Assembly: GCF_900101625.1 (NCBI RefSeq)
Contig: NZ_FMYZ01000010.1
Coordinates: forward strand, 1-64,000
Length of the DNA: 64,000 bases
Direction of reading: 5' to 3'
Source of the DNA: Cupriavidus sp. YR651
GTDB lineage: Bacteria > Pseudomonadota > Gammaproteobacteria > Burkholderiales > Burkholderiaceae
The translations under genes and the position numbers were made by a program. Below, in pieces: positions 1-8,060 of the stretch. Numbering within the stretch: position 1 is the stretch's first letter; every line of letters begins with the position of its first letter. The notes under the pieces are model-generated. The model was not told the DNA's origin and ran no database searches. It saw only the letters and a list, made by a program, of their open reading frames with translations.

Positions 1-1
1 T

Positions 2-385
2 GCCGATATCTCGGATGGCATCGCGGCGCTGATGCAGATCATCGAGAACAAGGACGGCGTGGCCAGCGGCAAGATCTTCAACATCGGCAACCCGAGCAAC
101 ATCCACTCGGTGCGCGAGCTGGCGGAGATGATGCTGAAGATGGCGGCGGACTATCCGGAGTACGCCGAGGAAGCGCAAAAGACGAAGATCGTGGAAACGT
201 CGTCGGGCGAGTTCTACGGCAAGGGCTACCAGGACGTGCAGCACCGCGTGCCGAAGATCGACAACACGATCGAGGAACTGGGCTGGAAGCCGCAGGTGAC
301 GATGGAGCAGGCGCTGCGCCGCATCTTCGAGGCTTACCGCGACAAGGTGGTGGACGCCCGCACGCTGGTCGACGCCGACAACTGA
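2..385 (+). CDS. NAD-dependent UDP-sugar epimerase/decarboxylase, C-terminal part (5' truncated by window)
   Basis: Only the last 127 residues are visible; the reading frame is open back to base 2. The segment FNIGNPSNIHSVRELAEMM and the following helix-rich tail with WKPQVTMEQAL are typical of the C-terminal half of extended SDR enzymes of the ArnA-dehydrogenase/UDP-xylose synthase type, which oxidise and decarboxylate UDP-glucuronate. In Ralstonia a close family member is a bifunctional UDP-4-keto-pentose/UDP-xylose synthase, so that activity or an ArnA-like role in lipid A modification is the best guess. The catalytic Tyr-Lys and Rossmann regions lie outside the window, so the exact reaction cannot be settled. 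It ends at a TGA 118 bases before the next likely start. Confidence 0.75.
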   Translation, partial: ADISDGIAALMQIIENKDGVASGKIFNIGNPSNIHSVRELAEMMLKMAADYPEYAEEAQKTKIVETSSGEFYGKGYQDVQHRVPKIDNTIEELGWKPQVTMEQALRRIFEAYRDKVVDARTLVDADN

Positions 386-442
386 GCCCGCGACCGGCTC
401 ATCCCCTCCGGTTTGCCGGCGGTCACGCCGGCGCGTCTGCGG

Positions 443-485
443 GTAGACTATGCCTCGCGCGCCACCCAGCGCGCGAGGTGTCTAC
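443..485 (+). promoter_or_regulatory. Large inverted repeat in the leader of the TonB receptor gene
   Basis: Two nested arms pair: GTAGAC (443-448) with GTCTAC (480-485), and CCTCGCGCG (453-461) with CGCGCGAGG (470-478), around an 8-base loop. It ends 18 bases before the chosen ATG at 504. There is no downstream T-tract, so it is not an obvious terminator; it may be an mRNA leader structure or an operator. Confidence 0.4.
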
Positions 486-503
486 TCATCGGAACGCGCC
501 CCC

Positions 504-2690
504 ATGCACGCCACCGGCAGGCCCTGCTACCCAGACCGATCGACAGGACGGGAACCCACCCGCTCCCCGCAAGCCTCCCCCCGGCGCCGCGGCCCGACAG
601 CCGCCGGGCGCATCGTCCCTTCCGCCCTCGCCAGCGCCTTTGGCGTTCTCTTCACCGTTTCAGCCCCGGCCCAGCCGCAGCCCGCCGACGACGCGACCTT
701 GCCCGACGTGGTGGTCAGCGCCAGCCGCAGCGAGCAGCGCCGCTTTGATGCGCCGGCCGCCGTCGACAGCATTCCGGTCGATCCCTTCACGGCTACATCG
801 CCGCTGGTCAGCCTGTCCGAGTTGACGCTGACCGTGCCCGGTATTGCGGTGCGGGATCGGCAAAACTATTCCCAGGATCTCCAGATCGCGGTGCGCGGTT
901 TTGGCAGCCGCTCCACCTTTGGCGTGCGCGGGGTCCGGCTGTTTGTCGATGGCATTCCCGCCACGATGCCGGACGGGCAGGGCCAGGCATCCACGTTCGA
1001 CCTGGCCAACGCGAGCCGCGTGGAGGTGCTGCGCGGTCCGTTTGCGCAGATGTATGGCAATGCGTCGGGCGGCGTGGTGCAGGTGTTCACGCCCGATCCG
1101 CCCAAGTCCGGCTACACGGGGCGGGCGTCGACGGGCTTCGGCTCCGACGGCCAGTGGCAGGCTGGCGTATCGCTGGCGGGCGGCAACGACAAGCTTGGCG
1201 GCACGCTGGACGCGTGGACCTACCAGACCGATGGTTATCGCGACCACAGTGCCGCGCGCCGCTACCAGCTCAACGCGAAGATCGTGGCCCAGCCGACCAC
1301 GGCAACGAAGATCACCGGCCAGTTCAACTACTTCAACCAGCCGCTGGCCGAGGACCCGCTCGGGCTGACGCGTGCGCAGGCCGAGGCCAATCCGCGCCAG
1401 GCCGTGCCCGCCGCCACGCAGTTCAACACCGGCAAGGAGGTCGAGCAGACCCAGGCCGGCGTGCTGGTGGAGCATCAGCTGACCGATCAGGACAGCCTGA
1501 ATTTCCGGCTATACGGCGGCGGGCGGCAGCTTACGCAGCGGCTGGGGTTCAGTGGCGCCGCTCCGAGTTCGGCGGGTGGGATCGTCGACCTGGACCGGAC
1601 CTACGGGGGCGGCGCGTTGTCGTGGACGCGCAAGATGACGGCGAATGGCCTGCCGCTGCAATGGACCGCGGGGATCGAGGCCAACGGCATGCGTGATGGC
1701 CGCCACGGCTATGTCAACGACAACGGCCAGCAGGGCGCGCTGCGGCGCGACGAGACCGACGAGGCCGCCGACTACGGTGCCTTTGCGCAATTCAACTGGT
1801 CCGTCCACCCGGCCTGGGAACTGGTCGGCGGGTTGCGCGCGAGCATGGTCCGGCTGCGGATCGATGACCACTTCGTGACGCCGGCCAGCCCGGACGACAG
1901 CGGCACCTCCACCTATCACAATGTCAGTCCGGTGCTTGGCGTGGTCTGGCACGCGCACGACACCGTCAATGTCTACGCCAACCTTGGCCGAGGTTTCGAA
2001 TCGCCGACGCTGACCGAAGTGGCCTACGGCCCCGGCGGGGTGGGATCGAATCTTGGCCTGCAGGCGTCCACCAGCCGGCAGGGCGAGATCGGCGTCAAGT
2101 GGCAAGCGGGCGGGCAACGGCTGGAGGCGGCGCTGTTCGATGCCGATAGCCACAGCGAGATCGTGCCGCTTTCCAACGACAACGGCCGGACCGTCTACCA
2201 GAACGTGAACGGCGTGCGGCGGCGCGGGCTGGAGCTGGGCTGGCACGGCGTGTTCGGCGCGGCACAGCGGCTGGCGGCGGGGCTGGCCTACACCTACCTC
2301 GATGCCTACTTTGGTGAAGCATTCGTCAACGCGCAGGGCGCCCCGGTGGCGGCCGGCAACCGGCTGCCCGGCACCGCGCGGCACAGCTTTGGCGCCGAGG
2401 TGACCTACCGGCCGTGGGGCCAGTGGATGGTCGGCGTGGAAGCCAAGGCCGACAGCAAGGTCTACGCGGACGATCTCAATACCCAGGCGGCGCCCGGTTA
2501 CTTCATCGTCAACCTGAAAACGGGCTACACATTCAAGGTGGGCGTCACGCAGCTATACGTCTTCGGCCGCATCGACAACGTGGCTGACCGGCATTACATC
2601 GGATCGGTGATTGTCAACGAGGCCAACGGGCGGTATTTCGAGCCCGCGCCGGGGCGCCGGTTCTTCGTGGGCTTGCGGGCCGCGATGTAG
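504..2690 (+). CDS. TonB-dependent outer-membrane receptor, PqqU/YncD-like
   Basis: This 728-residue protein has a basic N-terminus, a hydrophobic export segment ending near SAPAQ, and a TonB-box-like DVVVSASRS at about residues 66-76. A plug domain follows (about 70-180), then a 22-strand-type barrel. The plug carries RGFGSRSTFGVRGVRLFVDG, PATMPDGQGQ and VEVLRGPFAQMYGNASGG, which closely follow the E. coli receptor YncD (PqqU), a pyrroloquinoline quinone importer. A PQQ or similar ligand is therefore inferred. I chose ATG 504 because an upstream in-frame ATG at 450 lies inside a hairpin (443-485). The C-terminus reads FFVGLRAAM, lacking the usual terminal aromatic residue of outer-membrane barrels. 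It is monocistronic as far as can be seen. Confidence 0.85.
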   Translation: MHATGRPCYPDRSTGREPTRSPQASPRRRGPTAAGRIVPSALASAFGVLFTVSAPAQPQPADDATLPDVVVSASRSEQRRFDAPAAVDSIPVDPFTATSPLVSLSELTLTVPGIAVRDRQNYSQDLQIAVRGFGSRSTFGVRGVRLFVDGIPATMPDGQGQASTFDLANASRVEVLRGPFAQMYGNASGGVVQVFTPDPPKSGYTGRASTGFGSDGQWQAGVSLAGGNDKLGGTLDAWTYQTDGYRDHSAARRYQLNAKIVAQPTTATKITGQFNYFNQPLAEDPLGLTRAQAEANPRQAVPAATQFNTGKEVEQTQAGVLVEHQLTDQDSLNFRLYGGGRQLTQRLGFSGAAPSSAGGIVDLDRTYGGGALSWTRKMTANGLPLQWTAGIEANGMRDGRHGYVNDNGQQGALRRDETDEAADYGAFAQFNWSVHPAWELVGGLRASMVRLRIDDHFVTPASPDDSGTSTYHNVSPVLGVVWHAHDTVNVYANLGRGFESPTLTEVAYGPGGVGSNLGLQASTSRQGEIGVKWQAGGQRLEAALFDADSHSEIVPLSNDNGRTVYQNVNGVRRRGLELGWHGVFGAAQRLAAGLAYTYLDAYFGEAFVNAQGAPVAAGNRLPGTARHSFGAEVTYRPWGQWMVGVEAKADSKVYADDLNTQAAPGYFIVNLKTGYTFKVGVTQLYVFGRIDNVADRHYIGSVIVNEANGRYFEPAPGRRFFVGLRAAM

Positions 2691-2732
2691 AGGCCCCCGC
2701 GTTGCCCGGCCATTCCGACCCGATCCCGCCCT

Positions 2733-4223
2733 GTGACCGACTTGCCATCCGCGCGTGCCCGGCCTAAGGTGGCGGTTTCCTCCGGTACCGCAGACACCGT
2801 CATGTCCTCGTCCATGCCCCGCGACCCCAAGCTGCGCATCATGCTGTGGGTGGTCGCCGTCGGCTTCTTCATGCAGACGCTCGATTCGACGATCGTCAAC
2901 ACCGCCTTGCCCTCCATGGCGCGCAGCCTCGGCGAAAGCCCGCTGCGCATGCAGTCTGTGATCATCGCCTATTCGCTGACGATGGCCGTGATCATCCCGG
3001 CCTCCGGCTGGCTGGCGGACCGCTTCGGCACCCGCACGATTTTCCAGACCGCGATTGGCCTGTTCGTGCTTGGGTCGCTGTTATGCGCATGGGCGCCGAC
3101 GCTGCCATTCCTGACAGCCGCGCGCGTGGTGCAGGGTGTGGGCGGGGCGATGCTGTTGCCGGTGGGTCGCCTCTCCGTGCTGCGCACATTCCCGCGCGAG
3201 CAATATCTGCAAGCGCTGAGTTTCGTCGCCATCCCCGGCATGATCGGCCCGCTGATCGGCCCGACGCTCGGCGGCTGGCTGACGCAGACCTTCTCGTGGC
3301 ACTGGATCTTCCTGATCAACGTGCCGGTGGGCATCGTCGGCGCGCTCGCCACCATCCGCTACATGCCCAATTCGCGCCTGCCGGGCATGGGGCGGTTCGA
3401 TCTCGGCGGCTATGCGCTGCTGGCGACGGCCATGGTGACATTGTCGTTTTCGCTCGACGGGCTGGCGGAGATGGGCTTCCAGCACGCCACGGTGCTGATG
3501 CTGCTGATCGGCAGCATGGCCGCGCTGACCGCGTATGTGCTCCACGCCAACAAGCGCCGCCAGCCGCTTTTCTCGCTGAAGCTGTTCCGGATCCATGCCT
3601 TCAGCGTGGGCCTGCTCGGCAACCTGTTCGCACGGATCGGCAACGGCGCCATGCCGTTCCTGATCCCGCTGACGCTGCAGGTGAGCCTGGGGTATTCGCC
3701 GTTCGACGCCGGCCTGATGATGTTGCCCGTGACCGCCGCGGGCATGGCCTCCAAGCGGCTGGCCACGAGCCTGATCGAGCGCTACGGCTATCGGCGCGTG
3801 CTGGTGGGCAACACGTTTGCCGTGGGGCTGGTGATGGCATCGTTCGCGCTGATCGCGCCCGGTCGTCCGCTGGCGCTGACGCTGGTCCAGCTGGCGATCT
3901 TCGGCATGGTGAATTCGATCCAGTTCACGGCGATGAATACGGTGACGCTGAAGGATCTGACGGGAAGCAACGCCAGCAGCGGCAACAGCATGCTGTCGAT
4001 GGTGCAGATGCTGTCGATGAGCCTGGCGGTGACGAGCGCCGGGGCGCTGCTAACCACGTTCCAGTCCGGCATCGGGTCACACCAGATGGACGTCCTGCCC
4101 GCGTTTCACGCCACGTTCATCTGCGTGGGGCTGATCACGTCGGCCTCGGCGTGGATCTTCATGCAGCTCGAAGCCGAGCGGGCCACGGAAGCGCCTCGCG
4201 CGCAGCCGTCGGAGGAAGTGTAG
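2733..4223 (+). CDS. mdtD: MFS multidrug exporter of the DHA2 family, MdtD-like
   Basis: A 496-residue polytopic inner-membrane protein of the drug:H+ antiporter-2 family. After a 30-residue cytoplasmic tail it shows the motif FFMQTLDSTIVNTALPSMA, then GWLADRFGTRTIF (motif A) and RVVQGVGGAMLLPVGRLSV (motif B/C region), which match E. coli MdtD most closely. The family pumps hydrophobic compounds out in exchange for protons; the substrate here is unknown. The start is taken as GTG 2733; ATG 2802 (MSSSMPRD) is an alternative that still precedes the first membrane helix. Neither has a good ribosome binding site. No membrane-fusion partner gene is adjacent, so it may work as a single component. 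It converges on the minus-strand lyase gene. Confidence 0.82.
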   Translation: MTDLPSARARPKVAVSSGTADTVMSSSMPRDPKLRIMLWVVAVGFFMQTLDSTIVNTALPSMARSLGESPLRMQSVIIAYSLTMAVIIPASGWLADRFGTRTIFQTAIGLFVLGSLLCAWAPTLPFLTAARVVQGVGGAMLLPVGRLSVLRTFPREQYLQALSFVAIPGMIGPLIGPTLGGWLTQTFSWHWIFLINVPVGIVGALATIRYMPNSRLPGMGRFDLGGYALLATAMVTLSFSLDGLAEMGFQHATVLMLLIGSMAALTAYVLHANKRRQPLFSLKLFRIHAFSVGLLGNLFARIGNGAMPFLIPLTLQVSLGYSPFDAGLMMLPVTAAGMASKRLATSLIERYGYRRVLVGNTFAVGLVMASFALIAPGRPLALTLVQLAIFGMVNSIQFTAMNTVTLKDLTGSNASSGNSMLSMVQMLSMSLAVTSAGALLTTFQSGIGSHQMDVLPAFHATFICVGLITSASAWIFMQLEAERATEAPRAQPSEEV

Positions 4224-4295
4224 GCCGGGCAGGTGCGGCGGCTATTTTCCCCGCTCTCCCATGCATTGCGAGAGCGGAGAAAACCGTGAGGCCTT

Positions 4296-5264
4296 TTACC
4301 TCGCCATCAGCTCGCAGAACCACGCGATATCGACATTGCCGCCGCTGATGATCACGCCGACGCGCTTGCCCTTGAGCGCGTCCTTCATCTGCATCGCGGC
4401 GGCCAGGCCCAGGGCGCCGGTCGGTTCCACGATCATCTTCATGCGCTCGGCGAAGAAGCGCATCGCTGTCACGAGCTGCGCGTCCGTTGCGGTGAGGATG
4501 TCGGTGACATCGCGCTTGATGATGCCGAACGTGTAGTTGCCCAGGTGCTGCGTCTGCGCGCCGTCGGCGATCGTCTTCGGCGTGTCCATATGGACGATCG
4601 AGCCGCTGCGCAACGATTGCTGGCCGTCATTGCCGGCCTCGGGCTCGACGCCATAGAGCTTGCATTGCGGGGCCAGCGCACGCGTGGTCAGCGCGGTGCC
4701 CGAGAGCAGGCCGCCACCGCCGAGCGGCACGAACAGCGCGTCGAGCGCGCCCACTTCCTCGAACAGTTCCTTCGCGGCGGTGCCCTGGCCGCTCAGCACG
4801 TCCGGGTGGTCGTACGGCGGGATCAGCGTCATGCCGTGCTGTTCGGCCAATGAGCGGCCGATGGCTTCGCGATCTTCCTTGTAGCGGTCATAGATCACCA
4901 CGTTGGCGCCGTAGCCCTTGGTGGCCGCCACCTTGGCAGCCGGCGCGTCGTGCGGCATCACGATGGTGGCCGGCATGCCCAGCAGCTTCGCGGAGAGTGC
5001 GATGCCTTGTGCATGGTTGCCCGAAGAGAACGCGACCACGCCGCCCTTGCGCTGCTCAGGCGTGAACTTCGACAAGGCATTGAAAGCGCCGCGGAACTTG
5101 AAGGCGCCCATGCGCTGGAAGTTCTCGCATTTGATGAAGACTTCGGCGCCGAGCATGTCGTTGAGCGTGCGCGAGGTGTTCACCGGGGTGCGATTGGCAT
5201 AGCCTTCAAGGCGCTTGGCGGCGGCTTCGACGTCGGCGTAGGTGGGCAGTTGCAAGGTCGTCAT
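4296..5264 (-). CDS. PLP-dependent threonine/serine or 3-hydroxyaspartate dehydratase
   Basis: The 322-residue protein is a fold-type II PLP enzyme. Key features are the Schiff-base lysine in GAFKFRGA (Lys56), the substrate loop SSGNHAQG (80-87), the phosphate-binding glycine run in LGGGGLLSG (about 181-189) and a C-terminal SGGN. It has no C-terminal ACT domain, so it is of the catabolic, serine-racemase-like length class rather than the IlvA class. Members of this class deaminate threonine, serine or threo/erythro-3-hydroxyaspartate. The upstream gene, 39 bases away on the same strand, encodes an ornithine-cyclodeaminase/mu-crystallin-type reductase. That pairing recalls BhcB and BhcD of the beta-hydroxyaspartate cycle, so hydroxyaspartate is a plausible substrate (inference). 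Confidence 0.85.
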   Translation of the reverse strand: MTTLQLPTYADVEAAAKRLEGYANRTPVNTSRTLNDMLGAEVFIKCENFQRMGAFKFRGAFNALSKFTPEQRKGGVVAFSSGNHAQGIALSAKLLGMPATIVMPHDAPAAKVAATKGYGANVVIYDRYKEDREAIGRSLAEQHGMTLIPPYDHPDVLSGQGTAAKELFEEVGALDALFVPLGGGGLLSGTALTTRALAPQCKLYGVEPEAGNDGQQSLRSGSIVHMDTPKTIADGAQTQHLGNYTFGIIKRDVTDILTATDAQLVTAMRFFAERMKMIVEPTGALGLAAAMQMKDALKGKRVGVIISGGNVDIAWFCELMAR

Positions 5265-5303
5265 GGCAAGAGGGCAGGTGGAGAGAGGAGGGATTCGATC
5301 GGA

Positions 5304-6275
5304 TTACCACGGCCAGGCCAGGCGCGTGCCCGCGCCGTCGGCGATGGCCCGTTCGTGGAGAAAGCGGGCGACGGTCAGGTCCTGCAGCGCCAGGCCGGTC
5401 ATGTCGAAAACGGTAATGTCCGTGGGCTGGCGATCGATCGCCGCCCGGGCCGTCAACAGGTCGCCGATCTCGGTGCAGGGCAGTTCCGGCGCCCACTGGC
5501 ATTCGCCGATCCGGCGCGCCTGTTCGCGGTCGTCGACAAAGACTTTCGCGCGCGCCAGCAGTCCCTGAGGCAGCTCGCGCTTGCCGTCGGTATCGGCGCC
5601 CACGCAGTTCAGGTGCGTGCCGGGCTGCACGGCTTGCGCGTCAAACAACGGGCCACCGCCCGGGGTGGCGGTAATGATGACGTCGCTGTCCGCGACGGCC
5701 GCATTGCGGTCGGTGGCCAGCGCAATCTCGCACTGGCCGCTGAATGCGGCTTCGAACTCCGGATGGCGGACACCCTGCGAGCTGACATAGCGCACGAGCT
5801 TCAGTGCGGGCAGCATCCGCAAGGCATAGGCTACCTGGATGCGCGCCTGCACACCGGTGCCGAACACGCAGAGTCGCGCGCTGTCGGGACGTGCCAGTTC
5901 CGCGAGCCCGACGCCACCGGCCGCGCCGGTACGCGCGGTGGTGATGGCGTTGCCATCGAGGATGCAGACCGGTCGGCCCGTGGCCGGGTCCACCAGCATG
6001 ATCGTGGCCTGATGCGTGTCCCCGCCAAGGGTGCGATTGCCGGGCCAGAAACCGGCGGCCTTGAAGCCGAGGAGATTCTGCTTGCCGACATCGCCGGCCT
6101 TGATGCCGAAGACACCGCCCGTGGCCAGCTTCTCGCGGATCACGGGAAACACGCGGCCTTCGCGATGACTATGCAGCACGAAGGCCTCGCGCACGGCGGC
6201 GAGTACGTCATCGGGTTGGAGCGCCGCTTCCACGGCGTGTTTGTCGAGCAGCAGGAGTTGGGCGTCAGCGGGCAT
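5304..6275 (-). CDS. Ornithine cyclodeaminase / mu-crystallin family reductase
   Basis: This 323-residue protein has the family's substrate-pocket segment TARTGAAGG (about 113-121) and the Rossmann motif FGTGVQARIQ (138-147), so it should bind NAD(P)H. Members interconvert imino acids and amino acids (iminosuccinate reductase BhcD, DauB, ketimine reductases, alanine dehydrogenases) or are true ornithine cyclodeaminases. With a dehydratase directly downstream, an imino-acid reductase role is favoured over ornithine cyclisation. I start at ATG 6275 (MPADAQ), which overlaps the upstream regulator by 11 bases. A longer reading frame to 6344 would overlap that gene much further and adds a non-conserved tail. 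Confidence 0.82.
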   Translation of the reverse strand: MPADAQLLLLDKHAVEAALQPDDVLAAVREAFVLHSHREGRVFPVIREKLATGGVFGIKAGDVGKQNLLGFKAAGFWPGNRTLGGDTHQATIMLVDPATGRPVCILDGNAITTARTGAAGGVGLAELARPDSARLCVFGTGVQARIQVAYALRMLPALKLVRYVSSQGVRHPEFEAAFSGQCEIALATDRNAAVADSDVIITATPGGGPLFDAQAVQPGTHLNCVGADTDGKRELPQGLLARAKVFVDDREQARRIGECQWAPELPCTEIGDLLTARAAIDRQPTDITVFDMTGLALQDLTVARFLHERAIADGAGTRLAWPW

Positions 6276-6903
6276 AGCTGTAGACCGATGCGCGCGACAC
6301 ACCGAGATGTGCCGCGACGGTTTCCATGGCGCGTCGCACATCAAGCAGGCCGGATGCCTTCAGCTCGCCGAGCAAGGCTCGCCGGTCCTCGGTCTTGAGT
6401 GAGCGCGGGGTGGTGGCCAGCCGGGCGGCAAATTCATCGATGCGCGCCCGGATGGCGTCGGTGCCGGCGGGGTCGAGCGTTTCCCTCGGTCCCTCGGTGG
6501 CGGTTTGCACAAACTGCCCCATTGCCACCTGCAGGCTGCGGAACAGCGTCAGATCCACATTCATGCACAACGCGGCGATATAGCGGCCGCTGCTGTCCTT
6601 GATGCCGATCGACGTGCTCTTGGCCTGCCGGCCATCGGCAAACTGGTTGGCGTAGTTGGTGAGGATCTGAGGGAAGTCCGGATCGGTGATGCGCGCCTGC
6701 CCGATCTCGGTGGTGGGTTCCCCTACGGCACGGCCCGACAGGTTGTTGTGGATGGCGAGAATCGACTGCTCGGGTTCCAGCAGGTCGTGCACCACGACCT
6801 CGCAGAATGGCGCAAACGTCTGGCCGAGTCCGTCGGCAATCTGGTTGATCTGTTCGAGCAGGAGGCGCTGTTCAGCGGTCCGTTGTGGCATGGGATCTGA
6901 CAT
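6265..6903 (-). CDS. YheO/DauR-like PAS-HTH transcriptional regulator
   Basis: A 212-residue regulator with an N-terminal YheO-like PAS domain (roughly residues 15-125, with FCEVVVHDL and the GIKDSSGRYIAALCMNVDL core) and a C-terminal helix-turn-helix reading VAAHLGVSRASVYSYAR. The family includes DauR, a repressor of D-arginine catabolism. That operon also holds an ornithine-cyclodeaminase-like enzyme, matching the layout here. ATG 6903 is preferred over an upstream extension to 7065, which runs across the promoter and the operator-like inverted repeat at 6924-6949. It is the first gene of a three-gene minus-strand operon and probably controls it in response to an amino acid. Confidence 0.82.
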   Translation of the reverse strand: MSDPMPQRTAEQRLLLEQINQIADGLGQTFAPFCEVVVHDLLEPEQSILAIHNNLSGRAVGEPTTEIGQARITDPDFPQILTNYANQFADGRQAKSTSIGIKDSSGRYIAALCMNVDLTLFRSLQVAMGQFVQTATEGPRETLDPAGTDAIRARIDEFAARLATTPRSLKTEDRRALLGELKASGLLDVRRAMETVAAHLGVSRASVYSYAR

Positions 6904-6923
6904 GCAGGAGAAAGGCGTTTGAG

Positions 6924-6953
6924 CATTTTGTAAATAAATAGACAAAATGTCAA
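6924..6953 (-). promoter_or_regulatory. Promoter and operator-like inverted repeat of the YheO-like regulator operon
   Basis: On the minus strand a consensus -35 TTGACA (6948-6953) is followed after 17 bases by CAAAAT (6925-6930). The arms CATTTTGT (6924-6931) and ACAAAATG (6942-6949) form an 8-bp inverted repeat with a 10-base AT-rich spacer that overlaps both promoter boxes, a typical arrangement for autorepression. Confidence 0.6.
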
Positions 6954-7092
6954 GGTGGGCGAGGAGGGCGAAATTCTCCCTCAGTGTCCTGCCTGTGCTG
7001 GTGTCGGCACACCAGCTCCCGTCATGTTGAGTTTCGTGCTGACATCGAAACTTCTTCGATGGCACCGCCTGGTCGAATGGGCGCTATGTATC

Positions 7093-8019
7093 CTATGTGT
7101 CGCAGTTCGGGTTCTGCGCGATCTTGCCATCTCCTGTCTCCCGCATCGCCTCCACGAACAAGGCGAAGGCCGGTGACGTCAACCGGTGGCTCGCGTAATA
7201 GAGGTGATATCCGGAGATCGGTTGACTCCAGTCCTCCAGAACACGAATCAGATGACCTGTGGCGACGTATTCGTCTGCGACTGATTCCGGGAGGTAGGCC
7301 AGTCCATGTCCCGCCAGCGCGGCATGCAAGACCATCGGGCTCAAGTTAAATACGCATTGCCCATTCACTTGCACTGACAACGCGTGCCCGTCTTTCTGGA
7401 ATTCCCACGGCATCAGGCCGCCGTATGTGGGAAAGCGAAGATTGATGCAGTTGTGCTGCGCAAGGTCTTTCGGAGTGACCGGCTGCTGACGCGCACTGAA
7501 ATACCTGGGCGAACCGACTACCGCCATTCGGCTGTCTCGACTGATACGCACGGCAACCATGTCTTTCGCCACGCGCTCGCCCAGACGAACCCCCGCGTCA
7601 TACCGCTCCGCGACGATATCGATCAGGCGGTGCTCAACGTTGACTTCGACGTGAATATCCGGGTAGTCGCGCAGAAAGCCCTCGAGTTTGGGCCAGATGA
7701 TCGCTTCGGCGGCGTGAAACGGTGCCGAGATCCGGATCGTTCCCGCGGGTTTATCCCGCAGGACGGACAACGCCGCAATCTCCGATTCGATGTCCTGAAA
7801 GCTCGGACTGATCCGACCGAGCAATCGCTCGCCGGCCGCTGTTGGGGTAACGCTTCGCGTGGTGCGGGTCAAGAGACGCACTCCCAGACGCGCCTCCAGT
7901 CCCCGCACCGTTTGGCTGAGCGCGGACTGAGACACGCCTAGTTGCGCGGCGGCCTTGGTGAAGCTGCCTTCACGTGCAACGATGAGAAAGGCGAAAATGT
8001 CATTGAAGTTCTCCCGCAT
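7093..8019 (-). CDS. LysR family transcriptional regulator
   Basis: A 308-residue LysR-type regulator. The N-terminal winged helix (residues 1-65) shows FTKAAAQLGVSQSALSQTVRGLEARLGVRLLTR in its usual place, followed by a substrate-binding domain with the RISAPFHAAEAIIWPKL segment and the CINLRFPT block. The closest subgroup is the one that usually sits beside aldo/keto reductases or other oxidoreductases. The aldo/keto reductase gene lies 41 bases upstream on the same strand, so the two are probably co-transcribed rather than divergent. No inducer can be predicted. Confidence 0.85.
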   Translation of the reverse strand: MRENFNDIFAFLIVAREGSFTKAAAQLGVSQSALSQTVRGLEARLGVRLLTRTTRSVTPTAAGERLLGRISPSFQDIESEIAALSVLRDKPAGTIRISAPFHAAEAIIWPKLEGFLRDYPDIHVEVNVEHRLIDIVAERYDAGVRLGERVAKDMVAVRISRDSRMAVVGSPRYFSARQQPVTPKDLAQHNCINLRFPTYGGLMPWEFQKDGHALSVQVNGQCVFNLSPMVLHAALAGHGLAYLPESVADEYVATGHLIRVLEDWSQPISGYHLYYASHRLTSPAFALFVEAMRETGDGKIAQNPNCDT

Positions 8020-8060
8020 CGCTCGCCCCTTATGACATTCGCCAGGCGCATCACCGTGGC

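Noticed and set aside
4245..4283. Inverted repeat CCGCTCTC/GAGAGCGG flanked by TTTT and AAAA
   Set aside because: The T-run is on the 5' side on either strand, so it is not an intrinsic terminator; I could not assign a function beyond separation of convergent genes.
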